64,000 nt of DNA from Ostreococcus lucimarinus CCE9901 (taxonomy: Eukaryota; Chlorophyta; Mamiellophyceae; Mamiellales; Bathycoccaceae): positions 1-64,000 of the forward strand of contig NC_009355.1 in NCBI RefSeq assembly GCF_000092065.1, in the 5' to 3' direction. This document shows, in pieces, positions 1-9,839 of the stretch. Under the pieces are notes generated by a model that worked only from the letters and a program-made list of their open reading frames with translations, made no database searches and was not told where the DNA came from. The position numbers were made by a program, and so were the translations under genes. How positions within the stretch are numbered: position 1 is the first letter of the stretch; every line of letters begins with the position of its first letter.

Positions 1-161
1 CCCTAAACCCTAAACCCTAAACCCTAAACCCTAAACCCTAAACCCTAAACCCTAAACCCTAAACCCTAAACCCTAAACCCTAAACCCTAAACCCTAAACC
101 CTAAACCCTAAACCCTAAACCCTAAACCCTAAACCCTAAACCCTAAACCCTAAACCCTAAA
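1..161. repeat. Telomere, 23 perfect CCCTAAA units
   Basis: The heptamer CCCTAAA repeats 23 times without error from the first base. It is the C-rich strand of the plant and green-algal TTTAGGG telomere and has the orientation expected at the left end of a chromosome. It then degrades into telomere-like fragments such as AACCCTAG just downstream. Confidence 0.99.
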
Positions 162-938
162 AACCGAACCCTAGTCATCCAAACCCTCGTTTATCCCGCC
201 CTCACTAACGTAGTCCTCAACCCAAAACCAGTATCACACATTTCCAAAAAACCCAAACCGCGGCCTACGCCCGCGTCGACGTAAAGGTCCGGGTCGCCGC
301 CGTCACCCAGAGTGCCGCGAAACGCGCGCGTACATAGATGCAAATGCGTGTTTCATGCGTGTGCGCAAAATTCCAGCGTCGTCGACCGCCAGTGTAGTGG
401 TTTCGGTGACCCCTTTACTCGCGCAACTTTCAGGGCGCCAAAAGCGTCATGTTCCAGAGACACTGCTAACCCAAGTTTCTAACCCTAGTTTCAGGGAGGC
501 GCGTTCGAGGGGCGACGCGCTGGGAGACGACGCGGGACGACGACGGCGACGTGGGTGAATCGTTTTGCATTCGTATTTCTTTTATTTCTAGCCCGCGATC
601 GTTCATTCGCGATCCCCGTGTGGTTCGCGCATGTGCATCTTCACCGCGGGAGGATCAATTCTAATTCTACACGTTACATTTCTAAAGCTTCATCGTTCAT
701 TTTCACTCCCGACGCGTGTCACACATGTGCATCTTCACGCGCGCGTCCCAGCGCGACGAGGAATCGCGCGTCTCGCTTCGCGTACAAACATTCGCGCGCA
801 TGCGCGGCGCATGTTCTCGCGTGCGTCGCTCGTGCGCGTGCGCTCACAAACACGTACGCTTGACGCAAGTCGCTCTCGATGAAGCCGCCGCGAAGAAACG
901 AGAAGTAGCACACACTTAGCGTTTTTTAATTCCATAGT
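162..938. other. Gene-free subtelomeric spacer
   Basis: About 780 bp lies between the telomere and the first gene. Only short Arg/Ala-rich frames occur and none looks like a protein. It contains degenerate telomere-like motifs (near 168-176 and 478-486) and an imperfect direct repeat of about 50 bp (600-650 and 694-742, sharing CGTTCATT and ATGTGCATCTTCAC). The spacer is very short for a subtelomere. Confidence 0.7.
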
Positions 939-3671
939 TTATGCGAGCTTGAGCAAAAAGTTCGGGTCGTTCGTCGACCCGGGGTACGTGTATAGTTGGA
1001 CGTCGGGTACGCAGATGGAGACGCCGCCAATGTCGACGTCTGTCTTGAGCACGACGTCAATGTCGGTTTTTGGAACTTGGAAGTACGCACCGACGACGAC
1101 ACTGCAATCGACGCCACCAAAACTTGCGCTTGAGCAGCGTTTTGCCCTGTAAGCGTCGTCGTATTCGAAGTTGTCGTTGAACTTGGCGCTCAACGCAGAG
1201 CACGCTTGTGTGCCTTGATTGTTCACAGTCGCGGCCATGTCCGCACCGGCATACGCTCTCTGCTCGGCTTTCATTTTCGGACCACTGCAAACCATGCCAG
1301 GCATACATAATTGCGTGGTGATGTCATTAACAGTTAAGACGAGCCCAACTTGAGCATGTGCATGCAAGTTGGCGTTCAAGTAGGGCGTCAATTCTACCTG
1401 CGGATCTGGGAGCACGGCGTTCAACGTGCCGTCGGTCACTAGTATACCGACTTCCATTCCCGTGACATCGACGCTGTAAGAGAACTCACCTTTCGCTTCT
1501 GCCTGCAAGAAGTACGGCAACGAAAGGTCAGCGCCCAAAGACATCTTCATCGTGAATGGAGTGTACGGAACTGGCAATTCCACCTCGAATGAAGCAGACG
1601 TTGGCAAGCCTTTCACCAGATCAAGCACGTTGCCAGATTTGAATGCAGACGCTTGCGCCTCGACGGCGAATTCCACGTGAAGCTTCGTGAACAAAACTGC
1701 TTTCATCGTGAAATCCTTGAGGGCCTGCATCGCATCGATAAGTTCCTGCTTGGCGGCGTCTGCAGCGTCCTGCAGGACGGCATCGCCAAGCTGCGCGTGC
1801 ATGTGTGGAAACTGCGTGATTGTATCTGGCTTTTCAAGCCAAGGATCTTCCAAGAGTGCGGTGCGTACTTTTGCGACTTGCAGCAAAACAAGGTGCTCGA
1901 CTCTATCCAGAAACTGATCGTGTACATTTTCAGCGTACTTGAGATGCGCGCTGCTCGCGGCGTGCACAGCGCGAAGGTGTTCCGCATGCGTCTCGATCTC
2001 ATCAGAAAGCAGCTTCCGGCCGCTGAGAGACTGCGTGACAGAGTTGAGCTTGGATTTCACAGTGTTTGCTGTGTCCTTCGCCGTATTTACGGAAGATTTC
2101 AGTGCGTCGATCGGACTCATCATAGAATCTTTAACTTCGTCCGCGGCGTCCAAGGCGCCGTCTCCAATTGATTGAAACAGAGGTTTGAAAAAAGCCATGA
2201 ACGCGTCGAGTATCCCCGTCGCCACTTTTTTGGGGAATAAGAACTCACTTATTTCAAAGCCCATGGTCCAGGACGGATCTGGAAATCCAGCCGTGAGGGT
2301 TGCTGGCGCGAAAGGACTGTCACCAAGCTTTTTCGGCCACGGCATGTCGTAAGATAGATCGACCAATGAAGCGGGTAGAATCTCCTCAAGAGGCAGGGAG
2401 ATGGTGAGCTCTGGTGTCCCACATTTGCCCCCGAGGTTCGCTTGCTCCTCGCTCGGAATGTGCGTTTCCTCTCTGCCAAGAGCGTCGCGGATCATCGCAC
2501 GCACGCGGTTATGAGCCAAAACCGTCGAAAAATGGTCACTCTTGCCGTTCACCACTCGGGATCCAGCTTCTGCGCTGCTCGCACCGAGTGACGCAGTTTT
2601 GAGAGCGCCCGTTATCTGACTGAGGAACTCATCTGCGTCAGCCGGAAACGCTTCGCTGATGAGTTGGTTGACAACTTTGTTCACCGCGTTTGGAATGCTC
2701 TTGGAGACGTCCTCAATCTTACTCGCGATCTCGTTCGCCTTGTTCGGGATCGCGGTGGTGAGATCGTTGATGACGTCATTAATATCGTTGATGGTGGTGG
2801 TGACGGCAGACTCGGCGTTTTTAATCGCACCAACCGTAGAGTCATACGCGGCGGTGAGCGCCGGATCGACGATGCACTTCGTGTTCGAATCACGAGCCAC
2901 AAAAAACGGCGCGCACGCATCGCATTTGCCAGTCGTAACGGTCGCGGCCTTCGTGCACCTGAATGACCATTTGTAAGGTATGTCCTGACACGCTCCGGGA
3001 GTGCATCCACCTCCGCAGCGTCTTTTGCATACCGTTCTACATCTATATCTTCTTCTTCTTCTTCTGCAGCGCACCGCTGTTCTGCAGCAAAAAGTAGGAG
3101 CACAAATTCGAGGGGCACAGATTCTGCGCGTCGCGCAGGTACCCTTGCTACCCGATGGAACATATCCGAGCGCGCACGCAGGAACAGTGGAGCAAGTTCC
3201 CTGGTACGAGCACGACCGAACCGCCAATTGCGGAACGGCGCAGTTCGCGGGAGCGCTACCACTGCTGATTGAACAGGCACCGAGCGTCGCCGATGCGTTT
3301 CCTGTCGCGGGTGATTCAAAATATTCAATCTCCTTCGATCCACCCAGAGAGGCTGCAGAAGCTGTCGAACGCCCGAAAAGCTTGTCGACGCGCATCCGCG
3401 TCACCGCGGCGTAGTACCGCGCGTAGCCCACTCCGACCGCTCCGACCGACGACACCACGTGGGCGGCGCTGACATCGGTGAAAAACTGACAAAACCCAAG
3501 CACAGCGACGCAAGCCGCGAGAAGCGCGCCGAACAACGCGCGCGCCCGACCCGAACGTCGCGAAACCGTGCGAACGCCCGCGCTCGTCGATGCCGACGCA
3601 TCGGGAATCGCCCCATACTTCACTACCGAGACGCGCGCGATCGAGGCGCGTTCATCAGCCATCGTCGTCAT
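939..3671 (-). CDS. Large secretory/membrane protein of unknown function, subtelomeric paralogue A
   Basis: Predicted 910 aa, function not recognised. Residues 1-45 are polar, followed by a hydrophobic segment at about 46-64, consistent with a signal anchor or late signal peptide. Residues about 133-266 form a region very rich in Cys and Arg, including a run of six Arg within paired cysteines. A helical stretch rich in I/V/N/D follows (about 275-345). From about 440 to the C-terminus it resembles the divergent neighbour at 3933-6299: both have MPWPKKLG, a following GFP...SW, KVAT, a G-R-[KR]-LLS motif (about residue 551 here), a coiled-coil-like helical block, then a probably beta-rich C-terminal part with a shared CSGP motif and paired cysteines. 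The C-terminal two-thirds is visibly less GC-biased than most genes in the window. The start is the first Met of the frame and lies about 260 bp from the partner's start. It is probably a cell-surface or endomembrane protein; that is inference. Confidence 0.8.
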   Translation of the reverse strand: MTTMADERASIARVSVVKYGAIPDASASTSAGVRTVSRRSGRARALFGALLAACVAVLGFCQFFTDVSAAHVVSSVGAVGVGYARYYAAVTRMRVDKLFGRSTASAASLGGSKEIEYFESPATGNASATLGACSISSGSAPANCAVPQLAVRSCSYQGTCSTVPACALGYVPSGSKGTCATRRICAPRICAPTFCCRTAVRCRRRRRRYRCRTVCKRRCGGGCTPGACQDIPYKWSFRCTKAATVTTGKCDACAPFFVARDSNTKCIVDPALTAAYDSTVGAIKNAESAVTTTINDINDVINDLTTAIPNKANEIASKIEDVSKSIPNAVNKVVNQLISEAFPADADEFLSQITGALKTASLGASSAEAGSRVVNGKSDHFSTVLAHNRVRAMIRDALGREETHIPSEEQANLGGKCGTPELTISLPLEEILPASLVDLSYDMPWPKKLGDSPFAPATLTAGFPDPSWTMGFEISEFLFPKKVATGILDAFMAFFKPLFQSIGDGALDAADEVKDSMMSPIDALKSSVNTAKDTANTVKSKLNSVTQSLSGRKLLSDEIETHAEHLRAVHAASSAHLKYAENVHDQFLDRVEHLVLLQVAKVRTALLEDPWLEKPDTITQFPHMHAQLGDAVLQDAADAAKQELIDAMQALKDFTMKAVLFTKLHVEFAVEAQASAFKSGNVLDLVKGLPTSASFEVELPVPYTPFTMKMSLGADLSLPYFLQAEAKGEFSYSVDVTGMEVGILVTDGTLNAVLPDPQVELTPYLNANLHAHAQVGLVLTVNDITTQLCMPGMVCSGPKMKAEQRAYAGADMAATVNNQGTQACSALSAKFNDNFEYDDAYRAKRCSSASFGGVDCSVVVGAYFQVPKTDIDVVLKTDVDIGGVSICVPDVQLYTYPGSTNDPNFLLKLA

Positions 3672-3932
3672 GACTGCGCGCGACGAGACAATCCTTCGGC
3701 GCGGAGGTCACGCGACGCGCGCGCGCACCGAAGTCACGACCGACTCGCGTCGCCCAACAGTCTCGCCGACAAAAAGGGTGTTGACGCACATCACGAGCTA
3801 TTCACATATATTAAGACGTTTTGCACTAATAAACGCGTAACGGCTATGATTTTTAAAACACGTCGATTGAATTGCGCGAGACGCGCGGGCGACGCCAATC
3901 CGCGACGTCGCGACGTCGCGAGCGGCGCAGCG
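3672..3932. promoter_or_regulatory. Shared promoter region of the subtelomeric divergent pair
   Basis: This 261-bp gap separates the two divergent paralogues. An AT-rich patch stands out in GC-rich surroundings and contains a TATA-like TATATTAAG at 3807-3815. If that acts as a TATA box for the plus-strand gene, transcription would begin near 3840, and the in-frame ATG at 3846 would then be the first start codon. Confidence 0.45.
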
Positions 3933-6299
3933 ATGGGTGGACGCCGATGTTTTTGCTCGCGATCCTCGCCCGTGGGCGTCGGGGCGCCCGCGCCCGCGCG
4001 GCGGCGGCGGCGGTGCGCGCGGGCATTCGGTGCGCGGGTGCTGTTCGTGTTGATGCTCAGTGGGTGCGGGCGCGCGTCGGGTGCGTCTGCGGCGCGCGGG
4101 CGGGCGGCGGCGGCGACGGCGGAGACGACGACGACGACGACGCCCAGGGTGCGGGCGAGCCGTGTCGACGTCTCGCACCAGCGCTCCGATCTCGGTGATT
4201 TCATAAGTGACTTGAGGGACAACATCAATCGCGTGGAAAATTTGTTCAACGCGGGTAAGAACGCGTTCAATCAAGTTGGCGCGGCGTTCGACGACTTGAG
4301 CAGGGACATACAATCCTTCCCAGGGAAAGTTAATGGTGTGAAGAATGAAGTTGGCAAGCTCGTCGGAACCATCGGTGATAAGGTTGAAGGTTTCTTGGAA
4401 GAAGTGTACGGAAAGCTCTTTCCGACAGACGCTGGTTCCATGGTGAACGATATCGCTGGTAAGTTTTCGCCAACGGCGTCTCTGGGAGAAGGTCGCGACG
4501 GACCGTATTTTGAAGATACATCCGCGATCGGTGGTCTCGTTCGAAGACTCAATCAAGACGTTCTCAGAGATGATCTTCGCCGCGTTCTGTATAACGATTA
4601 CGCCTCACAACTTGGCGCCGCACATAAACGCGCAGCCGAGCTCGGCTGCTCAACCTTGCCCGCAAATACAACCGACGGGGAGGCGGCAAAACTTGGATGT
4701 ACTTCCATCAAGAGTCTGAGCCAAGTATGCTACGACGCCCCGATGCGCGATTTGTTTCCTGAATCGGCATTTTCACAAGAATACGAGATGCCTTGGCCTA
4801 AGAAATTGGGAAGCTCTCCGTTTTCACCCGCGAAATTTGACGTTGGATTTCCAGTCGCCTCGTGGGAAACGTGCGCTGGCATAAACAAGTTCAACATTCC
4901 AACCAAAGTCGCCACAGATCTCATTAACGCGTTTCGACTCTTCTTTGGCGCCTTGTTTGATGGCATACAGGAAGGCGCGACGGAGGCGGCGACCGAGGCG
5001 AAGAACGCAATCATGGTTCCAGTCAACGCCATCGACGCGCAAATTGCAGTAATCAACAACCACTTGAAAACAGCGCAGGACCACATGAACAGTATTTCAC
5101 GCGTGTTCGGTGGAAGGCGTTTGCTTTCCGAAGAAGATATCGCTGAACATCACCACGAACTTCGTCGACACACGGAGGCTTTGGCTGCTTCCATCGCACA
5201 TGCCGATTTTGTGTACAAATCACAAATGCAACGCATCGAAGATCAAGTCTTGCTGGGTCTCGAACAAATCAGAGAAGTACTCATTCTCGATCCTTTGCTC
5301 CAGGATCCGAAGAAAATGGCCAATTTCCCGGATTACGGTGCCCTCTTGGAAAGGCGCGCAAGAAAAATGGGTGTTGAGCACGATACCGCTGAGCTTGGCG
5401 ATGCGGTTGAGAAACTGCGATCTGCGCGACGAGCGCTCACGAGCGCAATGGCAGAACTTAAAAACACCGATCTCGATATCGGCGTCTCATCGGATCTCGA
5501 GCTCACGCTCGAGGCGACGCTCAAGGGCGATGCTTTCGTACAAGGTGATTTCTTCGAGTCCATCATGGAGAAGACCAAGAAGCCAATCGAGAATCCTACC
5601 GTGATAAGGAAACAAGTTATGGGCGCTTATGGCTTCTATGTCAACTTGGCTTTTGGCGTTGGCTTCAAGTTGCCGTACTTCGCAAAGGCTGACGCAGAGG
5701 CCAAGCTCCGATATGGACTTTCGATTCCTGATATGAAGATTGGAATCAAGAGCGAAAAAGGACAGTTCTCCGTCTACTTTAACCCTCCGCAGCCGCACCT
5801 CGACGAAGACGGGCTCGAAGCGTCTGTATCGGCGCACCTTCAAGTCGGCGCCGAGCTCGAGATACCAATGGTGCAAATCGAGTTGTGCTGGGCTGGAGCG
5901 ATTTGCTCTGGTCCCGAAGTGTACTTCTCTCAAGGTGCTCAAGTCGGTCTGGACATGTTCGCAGCTGCCATGAACACCCCACCACCGTGTTTCGATGGTG
6001 AAACCACGCTTGCGACGTATTTCACCGATTTTGACTATCCAAGTAAGCCCGCTACGTGTTCGCTTACGGGTTCCGGTATGGCGGCGGGCGTTGGCGCGTA
6101 CTATCAAGTACCAAAGCCTGATGCGCTCGTCAAACTCGTCACGACGATCAGTTCGCCGTGTGAAGTTGACGTCCCGGATGTCGTTCTTTACAAATCCAGC
6201 AAGGAGGACGGCTTTTTCGCTCAAGGGGAAATTTTCCCACCTCAATGCGGCGCTGACATCGAGGCTGGCTCGGAACCCCCGCCAGATAAGTGTGGGTAG
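3933..6299 (+). CDS. Large secretory/membrane protein of unknown function, subtelomeric paralogue B
   Basis: Predicted 788 aa from the ATG at 3933. An in-frame ATG at 3846 would add 29 aa and is a real alternative. The open frame extends back to 3459, but that part overlaps the divergent gene. A hydrophobic segment at about residues 31-52, preceded by an Arg cluster, fits a signal peptide or anchor. A long helical part follows (about 90-190), then the block shared with paralogue A: MPWPKKLG near residue 286, G-R-R-LLS near 395, a helical region, and a C-terminal part with the motif GAICSGP and scattered Cys. It lacks the Cys/Arg-rich insert of paralogue A. A and B are an inverted, divergently transcribed duplicate pair next to the telomere. 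I recognise no enzymatic motif. Confidence 0.78.
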   Translation: MGGRRCFCSRSSPVGVGAPAPARRRRRCARAFGARVLFVLMLSGCGRASGASAARGRAAAATAETTTTTTPRVRASRVDVSHQRSDLGDFISDLRDNINRVENLFNAGKNAFNQVGAAFDDLSRDIQSFPGKVNGVKNEVGKLVGTIGDKVEGFLEEVYGKLFPTDAGSMVNDIAGKFSPTASLGEGRDGPYFEDTSAIGGLVRRLNQDVLRDDLRRVLYNDYASQLGAAHKRAAELGCSTLPANTTDGEAAKLGCTSIKSLSQVCYDAPMRDLFPESAFSQEYEMPWPKKLGSSPFSPAKFDVGFPVASWETCAGINKFNIPTKVATDLINAFRLFFGALFDGIQEGATEAATEAKNAIMVPVNAIDAQIAVINNHLKTAQDHMNSISRVFGGRRLLSEEDIAEHHHELRRHTEALAASIAHADFVYKSQMQRIEDQVLLGLEQIREVLILDPLLQDPKKMANFPDYGALLERRARKMGVEHDTAELGDAVEKLRSARRALTSAMAELKNTDLDIGVSSDLELTLEATLKGDAFVQGDFFESIMEKTKKPIENPTVIRKQVMGAYGFYVNLAFGVGFKLPYFAKADAEAKLRYGLSIPDMKIGIKSEKGQFSVYFNPPQPHLDEDGLEASVSAHLQVGAELEIPMVQIELCWAGAICSGPEVYFSQGAQVGLDMFAAAMNTPPPCFDGETTLATYFTDFDYPSKPATCSLTGSGMAAGVGAYYQVPKPDALVKLVTTISSPCEVDVPDVVLYKSSKEDGFFAQGEIFPPQCGADIEAGSEPPPDKCG

Positions 6300-7107
6300 A
6301 GTCAAACGAGAAACCTCTTTTTCATCCAACTCACCGGCCTCGCGTAGCAGCTTGCCCCGAGTAAAATACATACACAGAAGACATACATACGTGTTCCCAA
6401 ACCAGACGCTCGGCCTCCGCCGTCAGTTGTTTCCGTCGCCGCGATGTCCGGTTGTTGCGTAGTCGCACTCGAGGTGGACGCTCGCGAGTGTCTCTTCGGC
6501 GGGTCCCGCCCGCGTTGTCTTTCGCCTCCTTTCCAGGCGAAAGACTGTTTTCGAAAAAGTTGAAAGTTGAAATTGACTGTTTGCGAAAAAGTTGAAAGTT
6601 GAAATTGACAAAAAAGACTGTTTTCCGAGCGTCAGCTCCTATACCGTCGCACCGTACGACGGTAGCACGGACGTACTTTTGATTGACGCCCGCTCGTCGC
6701 GCACCGCATCTTGAGGCGTCGAAACCGCCGAGAGTCGCCGCGCGATGGCGAAGAGAGCGCATGCAGAGAGCGCGCCCGCGACGCCGACGGTATCGGCGCG
6801 CGCGAGTGACCATCCGAGCGTCGCGCCACGCGTTTTGTAAACGCGTGCGGGCCAAGGTGTCGGTGTTACGGCACTTAGTGTTACGGACGACATGTATCAT
6901 ATCGATATCAGCTGTTCAGGCGAGGTTTCGTATGACAAAAGAGTGACGATCGGACCGACGGGCGATCCTTATTAAATATGGGAGTTCACAGTATTTACAG
7001 CGCGTACGTAAACCCTCGTTTGAATGCGCGTCAGCGCGGTGCGTCTTCGTCTGCGCGTCGCGTCGCCCGGGCGCGCCGCTGACGCGCGCGCGCGAGGGAC
7101 GCGACGC
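6300..7107. other. Intergenic region containing a 32-bp tandem repeat
   Basis: No credible gene is visible in about 800 bp; the frames present are Arg-rich shadows. The main structure is the 32-bp tandem duplication at 6546-6609. The right part should hold the promoter of the gene starting at 7108. For this genome the gap is unusually long. Confidence 0.6.
6546..6609. repeat. Two-copy 32-bp tandem repeat
   Basis: Units 6546-6577 and 6578-6609 differ at about one base. Each contains GAAAAAGTTGAAAGTTGAAA, so a shorter GTTGAAA motif also repeats inside each unit. The repeat is AT-rich within a GC-rich genome. Confidence 0.9.
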
Positions 7108-7147
7108 ATGACGCGCGCGAAGGATGCGATCGTCGTCGACGACGGGA

Positions 7148-7180
<33 letters not shown>

Positions 7181-8961
7181 TGCTCGCGGCGTCGACGCCC
7201 CGAGCGACGACGTTCGGGGAACGCGCGAACGCGCGCGTCCGCGCGTTTGACGATTTCACCGCGGCGTTCGTCGCGACCGAGTCGCTGGACGTGTCGGGGG
7301 GACCACGGGACGGCGCTCGGGGAAACGCCGCGGCGCGGTGGAGCGACGAAGCGTTCGCGCGCGCGATTCGGTGCGAATTGCGCGAACCGGACGCGAGCGA
7401 TGGATTCAGACGCGCGCCCAGGGGCGAACATCTCGCCAGACTCGCGACGACGGCGACGTCTGCGCGACGAAGAGCGACGAAGCGCGAGGCGGCCATCGCG
7501 CGCGAGGCGGTTTCCATTTTACGCTTGTGTGATGTCGTCGCGCCGGCGACGGCGCTGAGTGCGTCGAACGCCGGTGGCGCGAACGGGTCGTCGGCGAAGA
7601 AGAAGCGACGGCGCGAAGTGGTGGATCTGAGCGAGGCGGACGCGCCAACGGTGGTGACGACGCGCGAAACGTGGACGCCGCTTGAGCACGCGATTCGAGG
7701 CGAAGAGGCCAGTGCGAGCGCACTGAGGTCGCCGGGCGCGGTGCGCGGGCGAGCCGAGCGCGATTGGAAATTTTTCAACCAACTTCTCGACGCGTCGACG
7801 ACGACGAGCGACTCGACGCGCTCGCGCGGAGGCGACGCGTCGAAGACGAGGGGACGTCGTGGCGCCGTGGTGAGCGATTCAGACGACGATGATTCAGAAG
7901 CTAAGGCTGCGCGTGCGTACCGAGACGAAGATCTCGAGAGTGATGACGAAGACGAGACGAACGAGGAATACGCGCGCGTCGGAGCGCGGCTGTTGTTTTT
8001 GCACTCGTGCGCCGTCTTCTTTCGCGACGCGTACGCGCGCGTGTTCGCCGCTGAGTGTCACGGCGCACTTGGCGGAGAAGCGCGGAAACGCGCGGGAGAA
8101 TTGGCGCAAAATGCACTCCTGTATAGACTTGTGGTGGACGTCGCGCCCACGGAGGGCGATCGAAGCGCGTGGTTTGCAAAGATGGTGGATGCGTCGTGCT
8201 TGGGGAGCGAGCGCGCTGCGCTCGTGGCGCCCAGCGACGCCGGCGGCGACGGCAACGAGGCGCCGAGCCAAGGGAAGATGAAGCGATGCAGCGTTTCGCG
8301 CGCGTCCTTAGCGCCTTCGACGAGCGCAGGCGCCGAGGATTGCGGGATGAATGAGGTTTCCTCCGCCGCGCGCGACGTGCTCGAGGCGCTGTCGAGTCTT
8401 CTCGACGCGTGCGAGTCCAGCGATGGTGCGAGCCGGAGGCACGTTAAGATTCGCGTGCAGCTCGAGGATGCCTATGCGGAGGCGTGGAAGTGCACGGGCA
8501 AGGCTCGACTCGAACTCGATGAAGCCAAGCGCGCGTTCATGCGCGAGATTAGACATCCAAAGAATCGATTGACTCGCGCGCGCGAAATTTTAGCGAGACG
8601 CGTCGACCGTCGACACGCCCCTGGGATAATCGAAGGTGGGATGGGAGGCGGCGGTGGTCGTGGCGCGGTGGATGTTTTCAACTACGTGGCGGAAGATGCG
8701 GTGCGTGCGATCAAGGCGCAGCAACACTCCGACGGCTCTGGAGATTACAGATCCGCGGCGGCGGCGCTCGGCGTCATCGTCGGCGCAACCGCGTACGGCG
8801 CTCTCGCTCTCGATCCATCTGCGAGTACGTTCAAACATTCCTTCGCGCGATGTGTCGACGCCTTCGATGTAGAAACCACTCGAAGCGGCGTCATCGATCG
8901 CGACGCGAGCGCGTCCCTGGCTTTGGCTTTGGCGTTCTCGTCAGAAGAATCGGTAGTGTAG
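7108..8961 (+). CDS. Acidic, partly disordered protein of unknown function
   Basis: Predicted 617 aa from the ATG at 7108. An in-frame ATG at 7024 would add 28 Arg-rich residues. The N-terminus carries an uninterrupted run of aspartates (about residues 15-24). A basic KKKRRR patch could be a nuclear localisation signal (about residues 170-176), and a second acidic stretch is near 265-300. The parts between look helical and ordered, for example around residues 305-380 and 420-510. No family motif is recognised. It is convergent with the small gene at 9168-9761. Strong codon bias and length support a real gene. Confidence 0.65.
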
Positions 8962-9167
8962 ACGTACGAATGCGCGATGGCCGCCGGCGGCGACTCGGAG
9001 ATATAGTAAGTGACCGGACCGTGACCCCTTGGATCCGGCGATTCCAAAAAGTGAAGGGGTCCGTTTTGGAAGAGGAGTGGTGTCGAACCGCAGACGGCGG
9101 CGGTGCGGTGCGCGGCGAGAGGACTCACGAGAGAAGGATGACCGACATCATCTTGTAAAACAATCTG

Positions 9168-9761
9168 CTACGCTTGATATCTCCGACGGCCCTGCAACAG
9201 CGTCTCGCGCTTTCTTCGCTCTCGTTCGTGCTGCGCGCGAAAGTATTGCGCGAACCCGACGAGACGTTGCTTCACGCCTCGCACGACCGCCGGCGATGCC
9301 GCCCACTGCTTTCTATACATGCCATTCACCGCCACCACGTCTATTCGGCCGCTGCTCGCTCGACCTTCCACGGCGGCGTTTTTCGCGACGCCACCCCCGT
9401 CTCTCCTCGGCAACGCGTCGATTCGCGCAGACGACGTCGGCGCGCTAGGGGCGACTTGGAACGCGTCCCCGTCCCACGGAGGCCGCGCGGTGGACGAACA
9501 AAAACGACGACATACTTTTTCGCTTCGTCGACCGCGTCCTCGATCTTTCGCGTCCCAATCAACGTCGTCGTCGTCGTCGTCGCGCGCGTCGAAATCGTCG
9601 GCTAACGACTTCTTCGAATCTTCGGTTGCATCGTCCCCGCGCGCGCGTCGCCGTCGCGAGAGATATCGAGCGATCGTGCGATCGCTTACACTCTCGCCGT
9701 CGTGACCGAGCTTTATCAGCTCGGCGCGCACGTCGTCGACGGTGACGCGATAAAGCGACAT
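9168..9761 (-). CDS. Small protein, possibly HYLS1-like
   Basis: Predicted 197 aa from the Met at 9761; an upstream Met at 9791 would add 10 aa but sits only about 50 bp from the divergent start at 9840. Residues about 5-30 form a helix of the type VTVDDVRAELIKLGHDG, which resembles the short N-terminal helix of many HYLS1 (centriolar, ciliogenesis) proteins. The centre is an Asp-rich, disordered stretch. Near the C-terminus RIDVVAVNGMYRKQW resembles the conserved HYLS1 box, in which a basic-D-x-V is followed by an aromatic/Arg-rich helix ending in W. Both matches are from memory and weak. If this were confirmed in a non-flagellate alga such as Ostreococcus it would be odd. Confidence 0.5.
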   Translation of the reverse strand: MSLYRVTVDDVRAELIKLGHDGESVSDRTIARYLSRRRRARGDDATEDSKKSLADDFDARDDDDDDVDWDAKDRGRGRRSEKVCRRFCSSTARPPWDGDAFQVAPSAPTSSARIDALPRRDGGGVAKNAAVEGRASSGRIDVVAVNGMYRKQWAASPAVVRGVKQRLVGFAQYFRAQHERERRKRETLLQGRRRYQA

Positions 9762-9839
9762 CGCGCGCGCGAGTGCGGGCGTCCCAGCCACTCAATCTCC
9801 CGCCGTCACTTCGCATCGACGCGTCGTTCTCCGCGCGAC

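Noticed and set aside
939-6299. Subtelomeric genes as viral or transposon-derived
   Set aside because: No integrase, capsid, reverse transcriptase or transposase motifs; N-terminal hydrophobic signals and the shared block suggest ordinary host proteins.
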